Positions 44,660-57,700 are shown, numbered from the stretch's first letter. The stretch: 60,336 nucleotides of DNA from Zygnema cylindricum (GCA_037447655.1 JBBHKE010001695.1:126001-186336); one strand, 5' to 3'. The notes: generated from the sequence alone by a model not told the origin. Translations and numbers: made by a program.

Positions 44660-46130
44660 AAGAAAACAAACAAACAAATAAAAGTTCAACGACAAGTTTG
44701 GTAGGTAGAGAGGGAAAAAGGATGGAATTCCCCCCCCCAAGCTCCTTAGCTTGCAAGAGAGCTGGGAAGGACAGCCGGTAGGTCCCGACATCCATGGCAA
44801 AACCACTGTCCAGCCGAAATAACGTGCAAAGGTGGGACCAAGCTGGAATAACGTGCAAAGGTGGGACCAAGCACTCCATGTGAAATCCTAGATTGCAATA
44901 GTTGCAGAGAAGCATCGTTGTTTCTCCGTCAAACTGCCGACACCACTGACACTTAGTTGCCTCAGTAATCGGCATCGGCAACGGATCCATAATGTGAGAG
45001 AGATCAAGTAGGTAGCAGGGAGCACAATTTTTTGAATGTTCTCGCAAAGTCCGCGTGTCAGCCCCTTGTAGGCTTAATAATCCATTGGAGTCGATTTTGA
45101 TGATCCTCAATATGTGAGACGAGACATTCGTGTCAAGTGTGTCAAATGTTTGCCAACGCAAATATACATAGTCTCCCACCCGATAGGATTTGTGTTTTGG
45201 CCGGTAACTGCCGCTACGAGTAGTTGCAAACCGTAAGCAGTTACAATGTTGAGCAATCTGCAAGTTTTCAAAGGCCATTAGAATTTCCCAAGCAAAAAGC
45301 AGAATTCGGTTGGTTAGTTCTTCCAAAAAAAGAAAATCAGACATAAGCGGCAAAGGAAAACTAGCAGCTTTCTGTATATTTCTACCGAGCAGTGGCTGTC
45401 GACCAAATAACAGATAATAGGGACTAAAATTTGCTAAGCTGGCCTGTACAGACATGCGATAACCCATGACAATATAACCTAATGATTTACCCACACACTA
45501 ATCTGTTTCTCCAAACAATGTTTACGCATAGCCCGCTTAAATGTTTGCACCGCCCTCCCAGCAAAACTGTCTGCTTGGGGATGATCTCGACTTGTTCGAC
45601 GGTGATTGATGAATGCTTCGTCCAGCCTTTTCTAAAATTCGCCACGAAACTCGGTCCACTAGTCGGTAAGGACTTTTGTTAGAGCTCCATATCGGAGGAG
45701 CACATGCTCCTTGAAAGTAACGGTGGTGAGTTTAGCAGTTTTGTGCGGGAGGGCCACAACTTCCACCCATTTGCTGAAATTCTTGATCATGATCATGAGG
45801 TATTGCTTGCCCCTTCGCAAGATGGGAAAACGACGTGCCAGATCACACGACCACCTTTAGAAAAGACCTCCGATAGGCAAAGGTTGAAGTGTAGTCTGAC
45901 GATTAGAGAAGGAGGTCCAGAACCGGTCACATGTGCTACAACTTTGTTACACGGCCGCAACGTCCGCCTGCATGCTTGACCACCAATAACGTGCCTGTAC
46001 CAAACTCAAAGTCCATTTAGTACCATAATGTCCCAGATCAGTATGAATCTGATCGGTAAGTGATAGGCGTTCTGTCGGCTGAGAAACATGCTGACGACTT
46101 ACATCTGCGAGGAGAAGGATAAATGAACCT
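44660..46130 (-). pseudogene. Gypsy integrase with C-terminal PHD finger, broken
   Basis: From 46130 downward there are integrase words in several frames: a zinc-binding region, a TDYWTEFRGEF-like segment near 45650 carrying the second Asp, and SRDHPQADSFAGRAVQTFKR with the glutamate region altered. A clean frame from 45494 gives LLFGRQPLLG, then an SH3/GPY-like module (YRVGDYVYLRW...), then a C4HC3 PHD-like series: CQWC, LLCNYC, FHMEC near 44954-44880. The last cysteine pair is displaced by a 29-bp duplication. PHD fingers read histone-tail marks, so this domain probably steered integration; that role is inference. Confidence 0.75.
44818..44875. repeat. 29-bp tandem duplication in the PHD coding region
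   Basis: Two adjacent copies of a 29-nt unit starting AATAACGTGCAAAGGTGGG. As 29 is not a multiple of three, the frame after the duplication is shifted. The expected W-x-C-x2-C end of the finger is readable in another frame beyond it. Confidence 0.85.
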
Positions 46131-46179
46131 CCAATCTATAAGTGATTTTGAGCTTCTTTACGAACATGATCCTCCTCTC

Positions 46180-47406
46180 CTAGTGTGTTGCCTGTTCGAA
46201 AGGAATGGGTGGATAAAAATAGGACCAGAGCGTTGTCTCGCCATCGATTGTGTTCAGTTTTGTGAACTGTGTGACCCGAAAAACTGTAGACCAGGTGTGC
46301 TGCAGCAGAAAGCGAAGCAAGTGGTTCGTCATCAAAATCCTGTCGTACTCCATTATTGGCAAAATTGGGTAAGGGGTTTCGGGAAGACCGTCGGCATTGA
46401 AAGTGAGGAGCCTGGGTCGATGGATGATCTCTATATCGTATTTTTGCAAAATAAGAGCCCAACGGGCTAACTTGTCGCATAGTTTGTCATTGGTCATGAG
46501 CCAATGCAATGGTTGATGGTTTGTAGGAACGTAAAAGGTTTGCCATAAAGGTAATGGCGGAAATGCACAATTCCCGAAACTACTACCAGGCACTCCCCCT
46601 CATAACTACTGTAGTTTGACTCGGCTTGATTGTTGCTTCGACTCGCATAAGCTACCATATATTCCTGACGTGTAAGCTCACGCTGAGTTAGGATGGCGGC
46701 GATATCGGGCTTACCAAAATCTGTTTGCAGGCAAATTGGTAACTTATGATTTGGTGGACGGAGAATAGGAGCGGTGGACAGTGCTTTTTTTAATCCTTGA
46801 AATGCCTCAATCTGCGGGGGTCCTTAAGTAAACAACACTAATTTTTTCAAGAGTTCATTTAGTGGGGATGCAAGCGTGCTGAACCTAAGAACAAACCTCC
46901 GATAATAATTAGCCAAACCTAAGAATGCATGCAAGCTCGTTAAATCTGTGGGGGCCACTAGTTTATTGATCGCTTCTACCTTGGCTTCTAGAGGAGTGAT
47001 TTCCTTGGAGGAGATAAAAAACCCCATATATGGTACCCCTTCAGCTCGAAGATGCATTTGGCCGGATGGCATTTGTGACCCACCTTTTCAACTCCTTTAA
47101 TACCCACTCTTTATGGGCTGCGTGTTCCTCAAAAGAGGCTGAAACAATAATCAAATCGTGAATGTAACACTGGGCGAACTTACATCACCCTAAGACTAAG
47201 TCCATAACCTTTTGAAATACGGCCGGTGCATTTTTCAAGCCAAAGGGCATAACTGACCATTCCCAACTCCCATCACTTCCCCAAAATGCCGTCTTATGTC
47301 GGTCTTTTTCCTCTATTTCAATTTGGTTAAACCCTTGTCGTAGATCCAGAATGCTGAAATATTTAGCCCCTCTGACGTGATCAAAAATATCCTCCGCCAA
47401 AGGCAT
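46180..47406 (-). pseudogene. Gypsy reverse transcriptase and RNase H, broken
   Basis: RT palm at 47406-47185: AKYFSILDLRQGFNQIEI and MPFGLKNAPAVFQKVMDLVL. The catalytic box that follows reads YIHDLIIVS, so the first catalytic Asp of the YxDD pair is His and the enzyme would be dead. Then GVPYMGFFIS and FLGLANYYRRFV (thumb, 47072-46824), and RNase H with TNHQPLHWLM, DKLARWALILQKYDIEIIHRP and NADGLPE (46593-46180). Confidence 0.85.
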
Positions 47407-47440
47407 TGGATGTCGGTCCTGGATTGTACAAGAATTCTGT

Positions 47441-48890
47441 TCTCGTTAGTCCCCACACATCAGGATTAGAGTGTAAGACTACAGCGGAAGCATTCAGAAA
47501 ATTCATGCGAGAGAGAGCTGCCCACAAAAGCCAATATATTTCATAGACAATTTTCTCCCATAAAAGATATCTTTTCCCTCCCTCTAAGCTGCGGTATATA
47601 GTACTGCAAGTGTAACGTCACACTATCAAACTATATAGACAAACCAAACATAAAGTGCGCACGAAGCGCTTACAAATCAAATCACGTCTATACGTGAAAC
47701 GACATAGTACTAAAGTACTAAACACACGTTTAACCATACCAAAACATAACGACAAAACGTTCATACCTACCGTACACGCCAAACGACATAATACCTGGTC
47801 GACGCAAAAATCAAATCTTCACGAGACAAAATGTACAACTAAACTTTATGAATCCAAACCAACCTGGACCACTATCTTCACGTAACGCCAAACTAGCTGG
47901 CCGCGCGACAGACCGCGACGGCCGATTACAACCTTGATCCTAACAGACGCTCTCATAATTTTAGCGTGACGTCAAAATGTCAGAAACCCTAGACAGTTAC
48001 AATGTCACAAGTAGCTAGACGCCTACAACCGTCGCTATTTTGTAAACGTCATCAATTGTCGCGAGTTTTGTAGTCATGTACAGATGTCACAATTTACACC
48101 CGCGTTTACATCCGTCACAATCTAAAGCGGAGACTTCATTTCTTTACATACGAATGCTCTGAAAGTAATACTTAGAATCTTCGCTAAAAACAAAGTTACA
48201 AGACTCAAGATGCGGTTACATGCGAAAGTACCTTGAAAATTGACCACATCGAGATCTACAAAACATTTATTATCCGCCCTTTCAGCGTCGTATAGGTACG
48301 GATTCCTTACAAATAATTTAACCTCTGACTTTTGATTTACCAACGCAATTTTTACGAATAAAAAAGTATAAAATCTGTGGATTGAAACCTTCCAATCCGT
48401 ACTCAAATTCGGTTGCGCGATTAGCGTGGATGAGTCGTGGCAATTGGTTAGCTCGGTGCCATTACTACTGTACAGTGCAGTACAGTACTGCAACTTTTAA
48501 GGTAAACAAATAGCAGATACCGAAGAAAAGACAAATACACGTCGTCCACGATTTTGGACTTTGCGGTATAAGTTATGGCATCGAATTTTTGGCGATATTC
48601 AATGTTCCTGTACGGATCGGCTGATCGAAGGACCGAGTTTCGCGGTACAGTTGTACTTAATTTTTTGTGGGTCTTAAGACTTTCGGACCAATCCATAAGC
48701 CAAAATTTATTTTGATCGTACGGTTGTCATTCGTTTTTTAATTACTTCCTCGATAGCTGTACCTTTTTGAGTACTTCAGTCCTCTTGATAGCTGTACTTT
48801 CAAAGGCGTACCTTAAATGATCTTTATGGATCTACCTGTGCCAAAGTTTTAAAACACGTATGCAAAAAACAAGGATATGTAAAAGTAACC
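47441..48890. other. No recognised gene
   Basis: Several short frames without domains. A palindrome-rich spot (GTACAGTGCAGTACAGTAC) lies at 48468-48487. I see no LTR matching the gypsy fragment here. Confidence 0.45.
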
Positions 48891-48897
48891 GCCACAG

Positions 48898-49640
48898 ACA
48901 ATTTGTCCGTACCTGATTCCGTCAATAAAATTAAAGTAATTCGCGATAGATTGTACAGCTTTTGGTACGGATGGTCAAACATTTCTCTCCTCTACACCTT
49001 CCCCACTAGGCCGTACCGCAATCCGTCTGCAAAATTCAAGTACTCCGCATAATTAGATTGTTCAAAAGTCGGTCGGCAGGCAAAACGTTTCATTCTTCGA
49101 CACTTTTCCGTACAGACCGTACCTCCTACCGTCAATAAAATTCAAGTAATCCGCAAAAGATTGTACAGCGGGTGGTCAGGAAGGTAAAACGTTTCTTCCT
49201 CGACACCTTTCACTATATTCCGTACAGCATTCCGTCAGCAAAATTCAAGTACTCCGCAAAAGATCGTACAGCGGGTGGTTAGAAAGGCCAAACGTTTTTT
49301 AAACACATTCCCTGATTCCCCTATAGTCCGTACCGCATCCCGTCAATAAAATTCAAGTACTCTGCAAAATATCGTACAACAGTTGTTAGGAAGGTCAAAC
49401 GTTTCTTTCCTCGACACTTTGCCGTACAGGTCGTACCTCCTACCGTCAATAAAATTCAGGTACTCCGCAAAAGATCGTACAACGAGTGGTCAGGAAGGTC
49501 AAGCTTCTCTTTCCTCGAGCCTTTCCGTACAGGCCGTACCTAATTCCGTCAATAAAATTCAAGTACTAACAGATAGTAAATCGTACGACAGATGGACGGA
49601 AAGGTCAAACGTTTCGTTCCTTCACTCACGTCCAAGAGCT
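48898..49640 (+). repeat. Seven-copy ~104-bp tandem repeat upstream of the LRR gene
   Basis: The anchor CCGTCAATAAAATTCAAGTA (with small changes) starts at 48919, 49023, 49129, 49232, 49340, 49443 and 49546, giving spacings of 104, 106, 103, 108, 103 and 103 bp. Each unit also holds CGTAC words and GGTCAAACGTTTC. The last unit ends about 150 bp before the LRR start codon, so it may be promoter sequence. Confidence 0.92.
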
Positions 49641-49788
49641 CCACGTGTCGACAAACAAAGAAACGCTTGTCCGCACTCTAACGTCAAAACCCTAATCTAT
49701 CTAAACTGAGAATTAATTTTGAGTAAAGTTGCCACGTGGCGTTCGCTAACTAGCTTTTGTATCCGTGTGACGTAGCGAGCTCGTAGCC

Positions 49789-49885
49789 ATGGCTGCCACC
49801 ACGGTCACGGCGACATTGCTGATCTTAGCGTGCCACGTGGCACTTGTAATGGGAGGCTATAACGGACCCATGGCGGCGTCAGACA
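49789..49885 (+). CDS. LRR gene exon 1: signal peptide
   Basis: 97 nt: 32 codons plus one base. Met-Ala-Ala-Thr-Thr then a hydrophobic core ([12 protein letters not shown]), a typical secretory signal. Donor GTAAGT at 49886. The start sits in GTAGCCATGG, a good plant initiation context, about 150 bp after the tandem repeats. Confidence 0.78.
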
Positions 49886-52800
49886 GTAAGTTTTCCCCTC
49901 CGTTGACCTCCTTCATTTCCCCGCTGCTTAAGGTGTGCGGGTCGTATATTCACACGTGCGAAAAGTGGGGTCCAATTCCTCCTCTGACGCGTGTGTCCGT
50001 ACTGTGTCCGTACTGTCCGTACTTGTGCTGCAGAGTCGGTTCTGGAGGCGGTGAAGGCGGCCATGTGGAACAAGGAAATATTTCCCGACATCCAATGTGA
50101 TTGGCGGTTTGCTTGCGATGATTCCGGCCACGTGTATAAAATGTGAGTGGCTATCGCTGGGTGCACCATTGGCTCTGAAAGATCCCCTCATTCCCTCCCT
50201 CCCTCCCCCCCTCCCACCCCTTCTACCTCCCTCCCTGCCTCCATCCCTCCCCACCCCCCCTTTTCTCTCTGAATTTCGCACTGAATTCCGCACTAAATAT
50301 CGCACTGAAAAATGGTTCATTCTCGGGTGCGCTCTTTGCTGCGATGGGGTTTTAAAGATTTGCTTCGGGGAGCCTTAAGGGGTTAGTGGGGGGAGACAGA
50401 TGGGGGGAGAGGGGAGGGGAGAAGTGTAAGAAAGGACAGCTAAAGAAACATATTGTGGTATGCTTACGACGAAGTTTTATCCTTGGGAGGGAGGGAAGGA
50501 GGGAGGGAGGGAGGGAGAAGGGGAGGGAGAGGGTGGGAGGCAGGGAGGGAGAGGGTGGGAGGCAGGGAGGGAGGAGGGAGTGAGGGAAAGAGGGAGGAAG
50601 GAGGGAGGGAACGAGGGAGGAAGGAGGAGGGGGGAAGCGGGGGGAGCAGAGCCATGTTGAGGGGAGAGGTAATAGGAGTTCTAGTGAACAGAGTTTGTTC
50701 TTGGCGGTGGTAGGGAAAGCGAGCGCCCCCCTCCCTTTTCCCTCTCTTCCCCCTGACCCCCACAACACCCCACAGATAAGGGTGGCATTTGACGATGGAA
50801 TAGTTGGTGAGGGAAGGCGATATTTAGGGGTGAAGGGGAGGTGGGGTGTAAAAGAATATGGGGAAATTCATTTATATATCACGTTTGGTTTACATGAGAG
50901 AGAAGGGGAGTTTTATTGAGTGAGAATTTGGGAACTTTATTGGCAACACGTGGAAGACGGTTGGAGAGGAGGGGAGAAATAGGGGGGGGTGGGAGGAGAG
51001 AATGAACGGATGTTGGTCAATGATCCATGTGGGTGGGCGGTGCAGAAAATTAACCGGTCAACGATTGCAAGGGTTCATTGCGCCGGAGATTGGGAACCTC
51101 ACAAAATTGAGAGAGTTGTGAGTGAACTGTGGGAAGGGGGATGGATGTTCTGTACAAAAACTAGACATAAGAAGATGAATACATGCAAGGCTATAGTATA
51201 AAAAGAAAAACTTAAAAATACATTTTCAATTTTCGTTATAGAAGTAGTATAAAAAAATTTGAACTGATCGGTTCGCGTGGAGGGAAAATTCTAGCTTTCT
51301 TGGTCATTGCAGAATATACCCCAAGCAATATTTGAACAAACTTTGATATTATTTTTACAAGTGGATGTGAGCTTATAGCCTTTCAATGTTATGATTAAAA
51401 TGACCCAACATGATGATATGTGGATGTAAAAGAAGAATGAAAAAATATGTGACTTTTGGTGGTCAAACAAATGATGAAAATAGACAAAAGGAAAAAAAGT
51501 AAAAATTAATCGAATCCTATGTATATTTTTTTTGGAGGTCATAAGTTTTGACTGAAAAAAAAACTTATATATTTAACGATTTACAAAAACTTACACCTTT
51601 CAAATTGAATTTGAATTGTTGTACGAAAAAAAAGTTTCAATTACAGGCTATTTCATGTTTAACTAAACAAATTTGATAAGGTAGCAAATAGGTTTGGTCA
51701 ATATTTACACTTACATCTTCTTTTTCAGTTTGCAATTCCATCAATTTCTCCTTTGCTAAAATAGCTTTAGTACCCAAAAACAAATACTTGACGACATCTG
51801 AAAAGGCGAGGTAGAGCGTGGATATACCCATCAAATCCTCGTTGAGACTTTCGAATTTGAAGTGTTTTTCTCCCACGATGTCATAAGTGCACCATATCCA
51901 GGACCGCATGGTGACTGTTTAAATTAGGCAACATCCCCCATTGGCCCAATTTTACGGAATTTGAGTGGATTTTTAGGAAACGTCTCTCAAAATGAAAAGA
52001 CACAAACACACATCACAAAAAAAAACGGACCTATTCGCTACCAAATATGTGCATTTCTGTCATAATAATCAAGGACACTCAAGCTATCTTTAACAAGGGA
52101 AACACACTTGTTATGTAGTTGAGAATCAAAACAAAATCACTCTCTAAGGTAAAACGTACCTAACCTTATTCAACCATGTAAGTGTTAGGGAATTGTCCAC
52201 TCTAGACTCCAAGTGTGTACCGTGCTATGAGCTGGTTCGCCAGTGCGCCACCAATTACCTTATAAATTCGTTATTAGGCGCTTGCGTGCACATCGGCCGG
52301 GTGTCTCAGTTGGTAGAGCTAATTTACGACAAACACCAGGTCATGGGTTTTAACCTTGATTTGGTTATTTTCTAACGTTAGCACTTGGCGCCTTTGCGAT
52401 AAGTTGAAGTTCTCTAATTTCCTACACGGTATCAAAGCAGTGGGCGATGGACGATGGCAAGCCACAGGAGATGGAGTACAATGTGAGGGGGCGACTTGGA
52501 GAATTGTCCACTTTAGACTCCACATATGTGTATCGTGCTGTCAGCTAGTTCGCCAATGTGCCACCAATCGACGTATAAATTTGGTATTAGGCACTTGTGT
52601 GCACATCAACCGGTTAGCCTAGTTGGTAGAGCTACTGTATGGCTAACACTTGGTTCCGGGTTTGATCCTCTACTTGGCCATTTACCAAAGTTAACATTTT
52701 AGCGCCATTGTGATAAGTTGAACATTGCCAATTCCGTGCTATAAGCACAAGTTGGTGGAAAGGATAACATTATCATGGAAGCCTAAAAATTGTGTCGTAC

Positions 52801-54711
52801 ATGATGGATCATTATCAACAAATGTTGTTTGGAATGTCTAAACCTCCACCGAATACCGTACACCACTGGACGAGGTCAATGTGAAACATCACAGTTTGAT
52901 TTAATAAGCATATTGGTTGTGAATGAACTACCTTTGTAGAGGAAAAGTGGCTCAAAAATGGGACCATAACTCAAGCGCGGATTGTAAATAAAGACAAGCA
53001 AATGACTCCTATACTACAACAAAGGATCTTGCGGAAGCAATAAAGATGTAACGCTGTCTGGTCTTGCAAAACCCACAAAGAGACAAGTCCATCTCATAAT
53101 CGAAGGTCAACAACTCATCTATTGTGATAATAATTGACGTGCACCATCTTTTAGATATGTACTTGATCAAATCATTGAGAGGGAACAAAAACAACGATAA
53201 ATATTAAAGAATTCAAATGAATATCATAAACGTTACGGGAAGAAAAAACTAACATTAAAAGTAATTAATGTTCCACACCATTCTATTGCATGTTTTTCTA
53301 TCCGGTGATAGTTGGTTAATAACCACCATATAATCATAACATAGATCAGTAAAATTTAGTTGGTTGTTAAAACCTGCACATGCTGAAATAGCAAAAAAAG
53401 GAATGTTTAAACACACAAAGAATACCAAAACCATAAAATCCACAAGAAATTACGTTTTTTGGAAAAAACCATCTTGCAAAAGATACCCTATTCATCATTT
53501 TTTTTTATGTTCCACTAACGAGAACAACCGTGTGAATTTGAATCCCACAAGCTTTTCCGTGCTCTTAACAAAGAGTTTTATAGGATGGGGATGATGAGCA
53601 CCTATTGACGAAGCTCTTTCCTGCAACGTGTAACTTTTTAGTTCACCGATTAGGAATTATTTGTATAAACGAGAGATCTTTTTCGTGCCAAATAAGGACA
53701 CACAACAAGAGTTTTCACTTCATAAATATATTTTGGTATTACATTCGCTTACTCGTGTAGATCTCTCGTCAACAAATTCCCAAATCGGATAATTTTTCAC
53801 ATATAATTACACTAGTTATATCCATTTTGTCTCTCAAGTGAGAAATTTTCTGCACACATGTGAAAGTTATGATCATCATAAGCATGGACGCCCCCAAAAG
53901 TGTAAGCATAAACTCTATACAAGAAACCTGTGCACAATTTACACATGTACGTTGACCTAAAACAATCCATGTAACAAATAGTTATAACTGCATAGTAGAC
54001 AATATATGGAAACATTAATAAGTAATATTGAGTGATAGATATTAGCAAGACTTGTAAGACACATGATACTAAATTTGTGTTAAACATGAAAAAAATGGCT
54101 TACCTGGAATTGGTTTGTTGCAAAATAGTGTGCACTGCATTGTTTTTTTTTAGAGGCAAAGCTTTCTTTTGTATTTTCATTTCATCTTTTCATAGAAAAA
54201 CTGATTATCGAGGTTCACGTAACTTAATGGCGGCAATTGACAGGAGGGGGCACAAGGGGCGGATAGAGACAAAAGAGCGGAAAAGGAGAGAGCGAGAGTA
54301 CAAAAAAGACAAAAGAGCTGATAGACAGTGAGTGACTTGGAGAGAAGGGGAAAAAGGTGGAGAGGGGGGGAGAGGGTGAGGGACTCAATTAAATAATGAT
54401 AATGACTATTTACTAAAAATATTAATTAATAAATAAAAATTTATATTTAAAATTTTAATACATAATAGTATGTAAGAACAAAAATAACAAATAAATTGCA
54501 ATGAAAAATAATTAAGGGCATAAAAAACCAAGAAATAGTTATAATGTTAAATTATGATTAAAGTAATAAGCATGATTATTAAGGAAAAAAATAGTAAAAC
54601 TAATAAACATTAGCAATTTTTTTTGAAAATACGCATATTATGTAGGTAACTTGATGATGGTAAATAAAAATAATAATAAAAAATCATAAACAATCATAAA
54701 TAAAAACAAAT

Positions 54712-54798
<87 letters not shown>

Positions 54799-57700
54799 AC
54801 AAAATTTTGATAACACACAACAAAAAATGCATCTTTTGACCTATATTTCTCCTTTTTTACAAATCAACTAAAAAATGAGTGTTAGATTGTGAAAAAAATG
54901 AGGGGAGGGAGTAGAGAGGGTGTGGGTGAGATAGGAGGGTAGGAGCAGATGCAGTGGGAGAAGGCAGAAGCGGGCGGGGAAGTAAGGATGAGGTAGACTA
55001 GGATGGCCCTGAAAAAAAACTCTTGTGTTTGGAATTATTATAATTTGATATAGGTTTTTTTTACCCTCTATATATATATATTTTTGGTATTATAACGAAT
55101 GATTGGTTTTGAGGATGCCTATTTTCACAGATTGCTATCTAACAACAATTTGTATGGAAGCATTCCATCGTCCATCGGTCAATTGACATCCCTAAAAATA
55201 TTGTAAGATATAATCGTTTCAATACCCTCCAATACTTGTAAGGCAAATAAAACCATGGTTCGATTACGCACTAAAAAAGTGGTGTAAACACTCAGTAAGA
55301 TAGCAAATGATTCATAACAAAACGATATATAATAAGATGTGTATTTTTGCAAGAAAAAAACTACACGGCATCGATTTATTTTTTAACAAACTATCTTCTT
55401 TGTATTTGTGCATTCATTATTATGGCGGACAACCTTATTATAGAAACTACCACATCTCAATAATGGAAAATCGGAGGGAGGGAGGAGGGGCTAGGAAGGT
55501 AGAATGGGTATTGATGGGATCTGATAAAGACTAGGGGCAAGACAAAGGCGAGGGTGAAACTAAATTGAGGACGAGGGCGAGGGCGAGGAAGAGGGAGATG
55601 TAAAGGGAGAGGGCGAGGTAGAGGGAGATGGAGAACGAGGGGGAGTGGGAGCGACATTTCATATAAATTTTTAATATGTAATATTATGTATAAACAAATA
55701 AAAAGTAATTTGCGATAATTATTGTGAAAAATAAAAAAGTCATAAGAATTAAAAAATTTATGATGTTAAATAATGCTAAAATAATAAAGTATGATAATTA
55801 AGAAAAAATTGTAAAAATAATAAATTAAAAGGAAAATTATAATAAACATTTGCATATTATATTTTGATGATAGTATTAAAAATAAATATAAGTAATCAAA
55901 ACAATCATAAACAAAAACAAATCGTAAAAAAATAAGATGAAAGAAAAAAAAATAACCCCGAATCGTGATAAACATAACGACAAACCGTTATATTGAGATT
56001 TATTTTTGTTTTTAACATAACACGGAAAAAGTGAGTGATTGATTGTAAAACAAATGAGGGGACGGGGTGGAAAAGGTGTGTGTAAGGTGGGATAGTAGAG
56101 GGGGATGCAGTGGAGGGAATACGCATGGGATAGACTAGGATGTCAACAAAAAAATGTGATTGTGTTTAGGAAAATTGTAATTTGATATAGTTATTTTCTA
56201 CCTTCAATATATATATATATTTTTAGTATCTTTATGATTGGTTTCTGCCAATATTTTTTGGTAACTGCCCTGTGTCACAGATACTTAGATTACAACCAGT
56301 TGAGTGGAAGTATTCCATCATCTATCGGTAACCTGACATCCCTCCAAGATTTATCCGTATATGGGAACCAATTGAGTGGAAACATTCCATCGTCTATCGG
56401 TCAATTGGCATCCCTAAGGGCCGCGTAAGATACTCTACATGACACTCTGGTTCTATTATGCATAAAAAGTGTGGAATAAAAAATTTATAAGAAAACAAAT
56501 AATTTATAAGAAACAATAATTTATAAAATAACAAATATGAATAAGATGTTTTTTTCTTGCAAAAGAAAGTCACACCACGTCGAAATTTGTTAAAGAAAAA
56601 AGTATTATGTTTTTATTTATATATTCATTATTATGGCGGACAACCTTAGTATAAATTTTTACACAACTCACTAGTGAAAAATGTTATTTGATATTTTTTG
56701 AGTATTTTTATAATTGGTTTCGTAGCTGCCCCGTATCACAGAGACTTAGGTGCCAACATGTTGAGTGGAAGCATCCCATCATCTATCGGTCAACTGATAT
56801 CCCTAAGAGTCTTGTAAGATACTCTCCCTCCAATACCGTCAAATACTTATAGCTCACATGGCACTATGGTTTTGTTTCTCATGAAAAATATAGTCTAAAA
56901 ACTGAATTAGAGAATAAATAATGTACAAATTAATAAATAACACATGGATGTGTTTTTTTGCAAAAAAAAGTTGCACAACATCCAGATTTGTCAAAAAAAA
57001 AGCATTTTGTTTGTATTTGTCTATTCAATATTATGGCTGACAACTTTATTTACACAACTCAATAGTGAAAATGGCAGCAAGGAGGGAGGAGGACCCCAGA
57101 AGGAAGCGATGATTGGATCAGGACACAAATATATAAAGATAGATAAAGGATTTTTTTTTTTTCGATATAACAGTTCGTTCATATAATTTGAATAACTCAG
57201 CTGGTTTATTTTCAATGGCTTGAGGATCGTTCTTTTGATGCAAAAATGAAAGCGGTGTGAAAGGAGGAAGAGAGAGAGGTAGAGGGCAATAATATTAGCG
57301 AAAGCGGTAGAGAAGAGAAGGGGAGAGAGAGGCGAACAGAGGAAAAGGAGTGGGAGAGTGATAGGGAGAGGGAGAGAAAAAACGGAAGGAAAAAGGGATC
57401 GAGAGGGAGAGAGAAACGGCGAGGGGGAGGTGGAGGGAGAGAGGGAGGGCGACGGAAATAGAGAAGGAGAGGGAGAGAAGGAGAGGGAGAGGAAAAAGGA
57501 GGGAGAGGAGAGAGTGGGGGGAGGGAGCGGGAGACGGGAGCGTGAGGGCGAGGGTGAGGGCGAGGGCGAGGGCGATGAGCGGGAGCCTGAGAGGGTGATA
57601 GAGTGGAAGGGGGAGAAGGAGCAGGAGAGGGAGCAAGATAGTAAGCTGAAGAGGGAGCAATAGCGGGAGCAGGAGCGAGAGTGGAAGAAGGAATGTGAGA

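Larger units (their letters stand above)
44660..47440 (-). mobile_element. Ty3/gypsy element fragment with PHD-finger integrase
   Basis: Minus-strand pol fragment in the order RT, RNase H, integrase, PHD finger, which is the Ty3/gypsy order. Gag, protease and the RT N-terminus are missing, and no LTR is visible at either edge. Stops and frameshifts break all domains. Confidence 0.82.
52183..52750 (+). mobile_element. Decayed TRIM-like element with tRNA-like LTRs
   Basis: Two ~245-bp direct repeats (52183-52427 and about 52495-52740). The first starts TGTTAGGGAATTGTCC and ends TTTCCTACA. A primer-site-like CGGTATCAAAGCAGTGGG follows at 52428, resembling the standard plant copia site TGGTATCAGAGC. 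The gap to the second repeat is only ~68 bp and ends in a purine run (GTGAGGGGG). This fits a terminal-repeat retrotransposon in miniature. Similarity may run past the second LTR, so a tandem duplication is an alternative. Confidence 0.5.
50143..55130 (+). other. Long intron 2 of the LRR gene
   Basis: About 5 kb holding purine/pyrimidine tracts, a possible minus-strand exon, a TRIM-like repeat, the first LRR-module remnant and a poly(A) run. The possibility that unrecognised exons lie inside is open. Confidence 0.5.

Noticed and set aside
47655-47885. 76-codon Lys/Thr-rich plus-strand frame
   Set aside because: No recognisable family, splice sites or context; likely chance.
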